DNA from: Mustela lutreola
Taxonomy: Eukaryota > Chordata > Mammalia > Carnivora > Mustelidae
DNA length: 64,000 nt
Assembly: GCF_030435805.1 (NCBI RefSeq)
Contig: NC_081303.1
Span: forward strand, 72,205,910-72,269,909
Direction of reading: 5' to 3'
In this document: in pieces, positions 37,257 through 48,500 of the stretch
How positions within the stretch are numbered: position 1 is the stretch's first letter
How the letters are laid out: every line of letters starts with the position of its first letter
Made by a program: the position numbers and the translations under genes
The notes under the pieces: model-generated
Seen by the model: only the letters and a program-made list of their open reading frames with translations
Database searches by the model: none
What the model was told of the DNA's origin: nothing

Positions 37257-37424
37257 CTGTCTACTAAATAAGGATTGGTTCTTGCACCTTGAGGTAGACA
37301 TTTATCACAGGTCTTATAAGGTGTTTTCCTCTTGATAGTAAGATATAATAAGATGCCCAGAAAATCATTTCATTTTGTTTTGAAGACTCTGGCTATCCTT
37401 ACCGTTCTCTCTCTCTTTTTAAAC

Positions 37425-37690
37425 AATTTATTTTAATTTATTTTTATTGTTTCAGTGTTTTAAGATTCATTGTTTCTGCACCACACCCAGTGCTCCACGC
37501 AATATGTACCCTTCCTAATACCCACCACCGGGCTCACCCATCGCCTCATCCCCCTCCCCTCCAAAACCCTCCGTTTGTTTCTCAGAGGCCACATTCTCAT
37601 GCTTCGTCTCCCCTCACCTTTCTCCTAATGCCCCGGGTCACTTCCTCTTGTGTACACCCACATGACATTTGCAGTGAGAAGTCTCATCTC
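37425..37690 (-). mobile_element. L1 3' UTR fragment
   Basis: GCACCACACCCAGTGCTCC, TAATACCCACCACCGGGCTC and CCAAAACCCTCCGTTTG are antisense to the L1 end at 52700-52850. Confidence 0.85.
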
Positions 37691-38109
37691 TGGACAGTTT
37701 TTAAAAGACCATAAAGCAGTACTAATTTTCTTCAAAGTCACCTGGATTCCTCCGAATCCTACAACACTAATTCATCAAAGTGCAGTGTGACCTTCTCTTG
37801 TTTCTGGAAAGCAGAGAAGATGATATAACGGAACTTTCGACGTAGACTTGAAAATGTCTCGTGTTTTAGTGACGGATTGACAAATGTCCTGGTTCAAGTG
37901 ACTTATATTTGCAAATAACAAACCATTCCTCCACCTTTTAGAAACCATTGTTTTCATGAGAAAAATCAAATGTTACTGATGTCAGTTTGCTTGGTGCATA
38001 TATATGTGTACGTATGTATACATATACATACATATATGCACAGTTTGCATGGAGCCAACTGTAAGCACGGGGGCTGTTAGCATACTCTTATATACGTGAT
38101 GTGGAAAGT

Positions 38110-38235
38110 GGGCCCTCTACTTTGTAAACTCCTCGAGAATAGGCATCTTGCCTTGTTCACCTCTATGTTCCCAATGTCTGTGACAATTCTTTGTCCCTAG
38201 AAATGCTCAATAGTAGTTTGCTGAAAGAATAAAGT
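38110..38235 (+). repeat. L2 3' end remnant
   Basis: TAAACTCCTCGAGAATAGGC, CACCTCTATGTTCCCAATG and TTTGCTGAAAGAAT follow the L2 end consensus. Confidence 0.6.
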
Positions 38236-40374
38236 TTTAGAATAGAGGTAGTCTATGTTTCTTGACAAATTACAAGTGATAAAAAATTAAGTTGTAGAAA
38301 AACTCAGACTTTTCCCACATCCCCAGAGAAAGACAGGGGGGGGGGGAGATAATGGGAAAGACATGATATCTGGTCTGTTTGCAGTTGCACATGCAGCCGT
38401 TGTAGCAGTGGAATGCAGCCACGTCACAGATAATCCACGTAAATTTCTATGACTGGCATAGATGTTAAATAGAACTTTCATTGACATTGTGGGACTCTAG
38501 TCCCTTAAATACAAGAACTAAACTTCATAGTTTAATCATGGCTATGAAGGAGATAATATGTTCAGTCCTGGCCCTTGGCTCCTCCTTTCCTTTATTTTAA
38601 TGAGAAATAATATTTTTTAGTTGAAGTCTTTTTTCCCTGAGTGGGGCCATGGCACCAAACTTGCTATTTTTATAAGGTTTATGACGACTTAGGCTTATAT
38701 AGTTTCCTTCAGCCCTGCTGTACTCAAAGAAAATTATTAGCGGATGGGAACATCAAGCAATTTAATGTGAGATTTTTAAATGATGTGTTGCAAATCATTC
38801 TTTAAAAAATACAGCCTTAGCTTTACGAGGAATTATTCCAAAGCAGATCCCAGACCTTTTCATTCTGATTTTCAAAATTAATGATTCAGAATAAAATGTA
38901 TGGCGTGTAACTAAAATATAAAGTGAGCCATATAACAATTCTAGGAAACAGGTCGATTGGTCATTACTACCCCCATTAGGTACTTAACAAAATTAAAGCA
39001 AATTTCTAATGCTCATGTGGTTGTTAAATGGAGGCATCAAGCCTTTTAACTGACGGTCCAGTGTACTTGCCATCAGCCCCGCCTCTCCTTCCGCCTCAAT
39101 CACTTGGTTCGTTGTATAAAGCAAATATCATGGGTTTTGCTTTTTCTTATTCAGTGCATTGATACTAAATAAAAAAATATTAAAAAATATTTTAAAAATT
39201 AAAAAAAAATAAGAGAGACTGAGAGAAGATTATAGTAGGGAGCAAAAGAGCTATATTTTTTAATGAGAGGATTGCAAACTTGAATAATATATATTCTGAA
39301 TAGAGTTAAGGCACAAATAACTTTAAAGGACCTGAAGTGTTAAGAATTAACATCAACATATTTAACTGTAAAAAGATCACTTCATGTTTTTGAATTATGT
39401 TACGTAATCTTCTAACCCACTTAAGAGGCAAAAATTGGAGACATTTTAAAACAAGAACTAATTCTGGAGAAGCAAAAATTAAAAATTTTAAAATAATAAA
39501 ATAATTATGACCTTTATCCCATGGGAAAGAAATGGTTTTATGTTAAAATTAACATCATTTCCTTGTTGATTTATGAGCCAAGAAAGTGGGACTCCAGAAT
39601 ATACCCAGTAAGTGTGATATCAATGTTCGTGCTGCAAGTTGGGGGTACTCCAGAATTTGAGGTAGAGAGCATCTCTTGGAGCTTCTGGGCCCAGGAAAAG
39701 ATCTGATAACTCAGGGGAGGCCGCAGGCAAGCTGGACAGAGCTGATTAAATGGGTATGGGAAGCACAGATCTGCCTACTGCCGATAACCTTGACCCATAC
39801 AAGAACCCTGCAAATTACTTTTGCCCTTGCAAAATGGAAGGTAAGACTCCTCTCTCATGAAGCTGTCTGGGATGCACTCCAGCCTCCTCCGCAGCCACCA
39901 GCACTCACTCACCTAAGAGCAGCATGCCAACTGAAAGACAGTACGGGGCTCTAAACCTCCTCTGTGTTCTAGTCAGTCTCGATGGCCTCAGAGCCAATGA
40001 GCATTCTCAGAAAACTGTAAAAGTAGCAAGAGAGTCAGGGGTCCAAGTGTTAAACCACCAAGATTTAAGATGTTCTCATCCTGTCACTCCATTAATCCTC
40101 AAGTCATCCTGATCCTTGCCCCAACAATGGTGGTGCTAAGGGGACTGCAGCGACTCGGTCAATCTAGATGGACTGAGAAGATGGGGCAGGGCTGAGCCTC
40201 GCAGGCAGGGGTCAGAGCAGTAAGAGAAGCTTGTCCTATAAGCCTCTCCTGGCTGCAAAGGCTGAAAACCCAAAGAACACTGGTTATGGCACATGAAACC
40301 TCGTCCCCAAGTCTTGCACACTTCCACATTGCTCCCTGCTCTAAAGAGTTCTTTTTTTTTTTTTTTTAATAATC
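38236..40374. other. Intergenic DNA
   Basis: No gene recognised. AT-rich tract near 39160-39215. A G run lies at 38337-38347. Confidence 0.5.
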
Positions 40375-40535
40375 ATATTTTTAAAAGACTTTTTAAATTT
40401 ATTTACTTGAGAGAGAGGAAAAGAAGCAGGCTCCCCACTGAGCAGGGAGCCCAATGCAGGACTCCATCCCAGGACCCTGAGATCATGACCTGAGCCGAAG
40501 GCAGATGCTTCACACACTGAGCCCCGAGGCGCCCC
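40375..40535 (-). repeat. CanSINE
   Basis: GCAGGCTCCCCACTGAGCAG and a head ending GAGGCGCCCC. Confidence 0.88.
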
Positions 40536-40962
40536 AAGACTATTGCTCTTACCCCCTTTTATTTTATTATTTCATAGTGACCAATCCTGCCCTATTATTT
40601 CTTGGGTCATAAGCTTATCCCAGGGTTGGCACCACTGGTGAGAAGTTTCTGGAACAGGACAACCAGAAATGTTGATGGATTAAGAGAAGCTTAGCTACAA
40701 TAGACAAAGGGCAGGAGGTATGGCAGCGACCCTCACAGGGACTTGACTCTGCACACATACAACCAAAAGCCATCGGAGAGGACACCTCTCAGACACTACT
40801 TCTGTTCTCAAGTAAAAATAGGATGGTAATAATACCTGCTTCACAGAATTGTCTAAAGATCAGAAAGCAATGTGAATTAATCATGTCAACATGTAAGTTA
40901 TATTAAGATAATTGATGGTGGTTCTTAACTCTTAAAGATTAAAAATCTTAAAAATCTTAAAG

Positions 40963-41116
40963 ATTTTTTTAAGGTCTTTATTTATTTATTTGAGGAGAGG
41001 GGCAGAGGGAGAGGGAGAAGTAGGCTCCCTGCTGAAAAGAGAGCTTGACCCCAGGACTCTGGGATCATGACCAGAGCTGAAGGCAGATGCTCAACCTGGG
41101 CCACCCAGGTGCCCCT
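40963..41116 (-). repeat. CanSINE, shortened
   Basis: TTTATTTATTTATTTGAGG, TAGGCTCCCTGCTGAAAAG and head GGGCCACCCAGGTGCCCC. A reversed or degenerate MIR piece (TGGTAATAATACCTGCTTC) lies just to the left, 40810-40910. Confidence 0.85.
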
Positions 41117-42229
41117 CTCCTAGATAAAGATTTTAGAGTGTCTTCTCCCCACTCCAACTCCATCAGAGGTTCCTTGGTGTGTGTGATATAATTCATTGCC
41201 CGAGTTGTGTTTCTGCCTTAATACTGTTATATATTTGAATATAATGAAATGATATGGAAAAGTAAAACAATACTAGACTTTCAAGAAGATAATTTTAACC
41301 TCTCTCAGTTGAAGGAGAGGAAGGAAGGGAAACCAGAAGTGTAGAACCTAGCTCTACTCCAGAGAACATGAAGCTAGGATATTTAGGTTGGAATCACACT
41401 AGAATGAAGTGTGGACAGCATATCTAGCTCAGGGAGTTCCCTGCTTTGTAGAAGGGTCTGAAGCCATTCTACCATTTTCTTTTTGTTTGTTTCATTTTTG
41501 TAAAGTTGGCAAAAAGAAGTATGCCTTTGGAGAAGAATTTCTGTTTCTCTTTCTCTCCACCAAAAATACAGGTTGACTTTTATCCCACATTTTAGTACTA
41601 AAACCATTAAAAAAAAAAAAAGTGATTTCATTAGTTTGTTCAATGAGGTATCCTAATTTTTGCTTCATGAAATAAAAGTAAATACACATACATCTCACTT
41701 CCTTCATACCTTCCATTTAAATGACTAAGAGTACAGCTAAATCAGATTTTTAAAAACCCAATCTATGAAGCTAGGAATAAAATTTTCTTCCTATTTTGAC
41801 AAAGACTCTACAGAGAGAATTAGGCTATCTTTTTAATTTCAAGACTGTTGGAAATCTGCACCTGGGTGTTCATGAAGTTGTTGAGTTATATTTTCTAGAG
41901 ATACATTGGGGATAAAAAAACAAAAACAAAAAAATAAACAAACACACACAAAAAAACTATGCATGTCCTGAGTTCCTGTCATTCTGGAGTCCAAAGATTG
42001 GATGGTCCAGAATTCCATCCTGACTTACATGGAATCTAAGACTAATCAAAGAAACACAACAAAATTTTTACACAACCTTTTTTTTTTTTTTTACACAACC
42101 TTTTTAACTTACATCTATTAACTGTTTTTTTTTTTCTTTTTAATTTTTCACTCAGAAACCTGACTTTATTTTCATAACACATTTATGTTTTACAAAGTCC
42201 TACTGAGAAACTTCTGGAGCCACAGTCTC
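41117..42229. other. Upstream flank of SPTA1
   Basis: No gene seen. An AAAC/AAAAAC-rich tract lies near 41915-41957, and the phrase TTTACACAACC repeats on both sides of a T run near 42067-42103. A human-type noncoding exon 1' cannot be identified by eye. Confidence 0.45.
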
Positions 42230-42470
42230 TCTGAAGCGCTGAGTCACCCAGCATCTGCTCAAGTTAGCAGCTCCCTCAGCTGAACCTGTCTCCTGAAGAT
42301 AACGTGGACTACAGCTGGCGGGATTTGGGGCCCAAGGTTGCTTTTTTTTTTCTTTTACTCTTCCACATATGTAACGTTTCTTTCATCTTTATCTGGAGAA
42401 GACTAGACAACTTTTTGAGAATTGTCTTTGTCTTCCTCTCTCTTTTGGATACAATTTATCTTGCCAGGTT
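42230..42470 (+). promoter_or_regulatory. SPTA1: Probable erythroid promoter and 5' UTR of SPTA1
   Basis: Just upstream of exon 1 coding sequence lies a perfect NF-E2 motif, CGCTGAGTCAC (42237-42247), and 50 bases further an AGATAA GATA site (42297-42302). Two reverse-strand GATA sites (TTATCT) follow at 42389-42394 and 42456-42461. The human alpha-spectrin promoter is known to use GATA-1 and NF-E2 sites, so this arrangement fits an erythroid promoter. I see no convincing TATA box, and the transcription start cannot be fixed from sequence. Confidence 0.65.
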
Positions 42471-42487
42471 CTTGACCTTCCAGAAAA

Positions 42488-42511
42488 GTGAAACACTTTC
42501 CAAAGGAAACC
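42488..42511 (+). CDS. SPTA1: SPTA1 exon 1, coding-homologous part (start codon replaced by GTG)
   Basis: GTG followed by codons for KHFPKET, then donor GTGAGT. Human begins MEQFPKETVV and mouse METPKETAV, so the homology is clear and GTG stands where human has ATG. The frame is closed by TGA at 42473-42475, so no ATG further upstream in this exon can serve. These bases may now be 5' UTR. It joins exon 2 in phase 0. Confidence 0.8.
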
Positions 42512-45500
42512 GTGAGTACAAAATTCTTCCTAGTACAATTTGTCACCAATATAATCAGGAAAGCTGTCTCTTTTGAACTTTCTGCACTGTGTTTGATAGA
42601 ATCTGTAAGAATTGTTTCCTGGCTTTTAAGAAGTAGAGAAGCTTAATTTTAACTCTTTCTGTGAATATATCACTTTAAACAATGATCTTGAGCTCGTAGC
42701 TACACAGTATCAAAATCTAGCAATGACCTGATTACATGGGGTCATAGAGAAAACAAGTAGGTAACTTGGAGCAAAATAATACACAAGAAAGATTGGGGTC
42801 TCCATAGAATCATTGGATTCTGTGGCCAAACTACTAAAGAACATCCACCAAGTAGCAATTTTATTTTGGGAGGAAGAAGATTAAAAATTTGAAATTAGTG
42901 TTCAGTGTTCTGGCTGAGGTAAGCCAGGGAAAACTGTGCCCATATCCAGACGAAAGAAGGTAAACCCTACGGAGATTTTGCCGGCTATTATCTCAAATAG
43001 GTTGGATCCCACTTATGTTGTTTAACAGTGTGACAATTTACATTGCAAAAGCCAATTACCAAGAGGTTAATAACTTGAAATTTATGATAATTGCTAAAGG
43101 ATGTGCTGAACTTTTTATCTGTAGTGTTTGTGAATAAAGCAAATAAAAAAGATAAACATATATGGGCTATACTTTATGTGAAAAAACAAACATTTCCAAA
43201 CGTTTGTGTATGTCATTCATCAAGTTTATTGCAAACCATGTTGAATTATTCATTAGATTAAATTCAGAATGATCAGTACAAGTCAACACTTTTCTAGCCT
43301 CTGTAAAGAAAATAAAACTACAACTCTTTTCATCCCTCTGAGATGTGTGATTTTGCTAATTTAAACTTGTCTCCATCATTAATCAAAATTAATTCTATTT
43401 ATAGGACTTAATAAATGGTGGCACATATTTATGTGAAAAGTTGGGAAAATGTAATCACTGATAAAGAATTACTATCCTAAAGGGTAGCTGCATATGGTTG
43501 AAATTATGTAAATATTCTAGTGTCTTGTGACAACAGGTTTTTACAGGCTTCAAGACATCTGAATGTAAGTTCAACCTGTGAAAACACCTTGGAACACAGA
43601 AAGGGACATCACAGAGATTTGAGAACCAGCAAGAGATAGAAAATTTCTAACTTTCAGGCTATGGAGAGTGGTGGACCAAAGGTGCTGGAAACAGCAGAGC
43701 AGATCCAGGAAAGACGTCAAGAGGTGTTAACTCGCTACAAAAGGTTCAAGGATCTGGTTGCTGAGAGGGGTCAGAAGCTTGAAGATTCCTATCAATACCA
43801 GGTTTTCAGACGGGATGCAGAAGACCTGGAGAAGTGGATCTTGGAGAAACTCAAGATTGCAGATGATAGGAGCTATGAAGACCCGACGAACATACAGGTA
43901 CTCCGTTCCTGTGACTTCTTCAGAGCAGACTCTAAGATCTCCAGGGAGGGAAACATTCTTGTAATATAAGTGGGTATTTAACTATAAGGGCATGATGTCA
44001 TAGAAAGTTCAGACTTCCTGTTAGGGACCATAATTCTGTCACTAAATGGCCTGTGTCCTTAACTTCTCAAGCCCATGTCTTATGTACAGAGGAAACTCAC
44101 CCTATGGAAGTAATTCTGGTCTGAAGTTCTGTTATGCGCATAACAGTGACTGAGAGTTCGAGGAAGGTATGACGTATCAGGCAACTTTAATATTTCAAGG
44201 TTATGAAAGGTCAGGGCTTCCACTCTGCTGGGAGATTTTGCCCAGGTTCCTCCCAAGGAGGAACTGAGCTATCCGTGCCCTTGCTCAGTCTACGTGACAG
44301 GGGTCAGGAGGAGGCTCCTCTCCCTCCTTCTATCACAGCAGGTGACAGAGTCATGACCAGAAGAAAGGGTTACCTACCTAAAAGGGGTAGTTGATGTTGG
44401 AGAGGAAGCACCTGGTTCAAGAACAGAGTAATATTTATTAAAAAGATTGATATACATATGACAACAAGAGTATTAACTGATAAGCAGAAACCTCTCAATT
44501 AAAAAAAAAGCCATTATATTAATGATCATTTTCATCATTGTGTTCAGCTTTCCATAGCACTTACTTCCTCTATTCTGAAGAGGAACAAATATGGGGCAAC
44601 TTTTCATTCTCACTAAAGGCAAGTGAGACTTAAAAATAACAGGGTCCATGTTGCATCACCACTTCCTCATATCAGGGAGATCATATGATAGTTGTCTTTC
44701 TCTGCTTGACTTATTTCGCTAAGCATGATACGCTCTAGTTTCATCCATGTTGTCGCAAATGGCAAGATTTCATTTCTTTTGATGGCTGCCTAGTATTCCA
44801 TTGTGTATATATACCACATCTTCTTGATCCATTAAGTGGGTAGGAGAAGAATAGATGAAACAAGATGGGATTGGGAGGGAGACAAACCATAAGTGACTCT
44901 TAATCTCACAAAACAAACTGAGGGTTGCTGGGGGGAGGGGGGTTGGGAGAAGGGGGTGGGATTATGGACATTGGGGAAGGTATGTGCTTTGGTGAGTGCT
45001 GTGAAGTGTGTAAACCTGGTGATTCACAGACCTGTACCCCTGGGGATAAAAATATATGTTTATAAAAAATAAAAAATTAATTAAAAAAAATAACAGGGTA
45101 ATTACTGGAAACTCCCCAGAGTCAATGGGGACAGGACAGAACATTTTCCTGGGTCCCCTGACCTTGTGCCTGGATTGGCCTCAAGTGGTCATTTCTTTTA
45201 GGATGTGACTTCTCCAGCTCTGGTCATCTAGGTTGTGAAACAAGTTGTTCTGCCCAAAAGTAAGAAAAGGAACTTTATACTCTAAGCATACTAGGGTTCA
45301 TTAGACTTAACTTCTGATTTCTAAACTTCAGGCCAAGTATCTGAAGCATGAATCCTTCGAGGCAGAAGTACAAGCAAAATCAGGGGTCATTCCTGAACTG
45401 GAAGAAATCAGGGAAACCCGATTTGCTGAGGGGCATTTTGCCCACGAGGACACCAAGGTAAATGTATGGTAGGGCTCTGTAAGAGATGTTTCCAATTGTT

Positions 45501-48500
45501 GGTTATGTCAGCAGAGTTTTAAGTGACTATGCCAGGTCTAAAGCTTGCTATAGGGGGTTTGGAACCAGGGTTCCTGCCTCTTCTCTTCCACTGGGGAGGG
45601 GCAGGAAACATGGTGGACATCTTCACGTCCCCTGAGGCAGGAAGAAGAGAGCAATGATACAAAACCGATCTCGGGACGGCATCGCATTCCTCCTTGGCCT
45701 CCGGAAGAAAACTTCGCTTAAGATCAAGCCCTCTTTAACCTGGTTGCATGTGTCTCTGATGAACTGGCTTTCCCAAATGCTATTGCTAACGATTTCTTCT
45801 GACCTCAGAGTCCTTGTCCCTCACACTCTCCAAACAAGCGATGCGGTGTCATGTGAGTCTTCTCTGAAATACCTCTCCCTACTCTGTGATACCTCCCTCC
45901 CTTCACAGCCCACATGCTGCGACTAATATTATAGTTCTCAAATCCCACTCTTCTGCTCATTTCAAAAAGCTTCTAAAATCCCTTCTCTTCAGAAAATCTT
46001 CCCTGAACCCTGAGGACTGAAGACCACCATCACTTTGGAATTCATCACTAATCTATCAGTTCTTTCCTGACAATTCGCATGCTCTTCCAACACATTTGTG
46101 TTGATAGAGTCAATTCAGGATCTCTCGTGCACAAGTGGATTTGTTTGTTTTTACTGTTGAAGTTTGTTTGAAATTGTCACACCGAATTTATGTGACGTGG
46201 TCTTTCTACACTTCATACAAATTGTGGTCCATTTTACTGTCAACAAAATATGGTCGGAGAACATGGACTTAACAGAAGCTAAAGAAGTATCCTTATTGAA
46301 AAGGATAGTCTGTAGCAAGAAAAGTCTCAAAAATTATGTATTGATATAAAATAGATTTTTTCTATATTACTCACAGCTTTGTGTGCCACTAATCACCTAC
46401 ATTAATTAAAATAGTTAAGACATGTTTGAGACATCTTCACAACTATCAGACTCACTGAGCTCCATCAAACCACAAGCACTGGAGAATTCAGGGAGAAATG
46501 TGATCTCGTGGCTACCGTAAACAATGGCATAGTTGAAAAATTCCAGATTTCTGAGGACATGACATAGACAGTACCTTGAATTTGATAAATTATATAATCT
46601 GTGATCTTCTAAGCTAACCTGGCATCAAAGCCTGCAATTACACAGTCTTAAATTCTCTCACTGCTTGGTGCCAGTAATTTCCATTATAAATTAGCAACAT
46701 TGTAGCTCTTACTGTTCCTGGCAAACAGCTCATGCTAAATTTCTTCCATGACTTGCCCGTACTTAGAACATCCTCTGCCTGTCCCCTACCTGTCCAAATC
46801 CTGTCTGCTTCTCAAGCGTCAATTGAAATCGAGCACTGTTACGTGGATCCTTATTCCATGCTGTCTCATTACTTATGACCCTCTCATCCTCTGAAACCTC
46901 AAAGCATTTTTACATTTTTTTCTCGTGTGGCAGATCACGCGTGGCTGGATTTAACATCTACTCCGAGGCACATCGATTTCCTCCTTTAAATATCTGTTGA
47001 GCAATTAATGCACGAGAGAATGCAATTTTTATCCAGGGCCCTCTCTGCACACATCTCCATGTCTTGCCGCTCCTCAGTAGGTGCGGTGCCTGAGCAGTTT
47101 TGTGTCTCCTCCCAAAGGCCCATCTGGAAGAACTGCACAGACTATGGGACCTGCTGCTAGAGCTGACTCAGGAGAGGGGCGTCCTGCTGCTGCGGGCCCT
47201 GAAGCTTCAGCAGTACCTGCAGGAGTGCGCTGACATCCTGGAGTGGATCGGAGACAAGGTATGGGACCCACAGGACACAAGCAGGACTTTCCATCCCTGT
47301 CCCAGGCACCCCCCCCCCCCCCCAGCAATCTAATGCAGGCTGCTGGAAAGCATTCTGGGTGTCTATTTCTGGATTTTGTTCCTTCTAAGAAGCCATTCTG
47401 GCAAAGATTTAGGGGTATCCCAGAGATCAGTGACCTTGTATGTGGGGAAAAGTGCCCTGTCTCCCTCCCACCAACCTTCGCTCCTCCTCCTAAGTTTTGC
47501 TCTTACTCTGGGTTCAGGCTGAGGGTGTTGCTAGCTCCTCTCCTAAGGGCTGCCTCTCAGTACATATAACTAAGGAGGTTTCTATTTTCCGAGGACCTGA
47601 TGGATAGGCCTATAGTTAGGACTGAAGAGGCACTCACGTGAGGGCTCAGTCCAGGGCTTTTGCAGATACCAGTGGGTTGACCTGAGTAGAATCAGGATGA
47701 ATTTATTTTTCATGTTCCAGAACACACAAGGGCACTTCCAGGAGTCTTGACCAACAATGTTCCTGATCTTTCTGAAGGATTACCCCAAACAGTAATGTCC
47801 CTGGGACCAGGATACTCCCTCAGGAAATATATTCCTGCCTCCGGCTCTCTCCTGAAGGGCCTCTCCAAGGCTCCACCAGCCATTCCTTCTGAGCTTTCCT
47901 GGGAGTGTGCGCAATGGTTTTGGGCATTTGAACTGCAAAAAACTACTTGCTAGTGACTCAACAGCCTGCCTTTACCCACAGGAGACAATAGTGACGTCCG
48001 TGGAGCTGGGTGAGGACTGGGAGCGCACCGAGGCTCTGCATAAGAAGTTTGAGGAGTTCCAGGCAGACCTGGAAGCTCGACGAGAGAAAGTGGAAGAAAT
48101 AAACAAGTATGCCAGAGAGTCCGCCGAGGTGAGGTGGGGAGCAAAGGGTCAGTGTGGGGGAAAGGTTCTGGGGTCCAAAACCTTCCAGCCATCAGTAGAT
48201 AGGCTAAGAAGGACCTGGGACGTTGTGAGAAAACAGGGATGCATGGCCCTGTGGCAACATGCCAGGGGCAATTTCCTCTCCTGTCTGGGTCCATCTCTTG
48301 CCCGTCCAGGGAAATAGAGGCGGGTGAGCCAGTGTATGTGTACGCACACGTATGCATGTGGAGGTCCTAGACCACAGCGAGGTCACTCCTGGGCAGAAGG
48401 CCCATCACGCATGTTCCTGCTGTACCTTTTCCTCATGAAGAAGAACCAGAACAAAGTAGCAAAGGATATAAAGTAACAGTGCGCTCTCATAATGTATACG

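Noticed and set aside
42304-42576. 90-codon open frame overlapping SPTA1 exon 1
   Set aside because: In another frame from the spectrin codons, crosses the splice donor, hydrophobic by chance from T-rich DNA.
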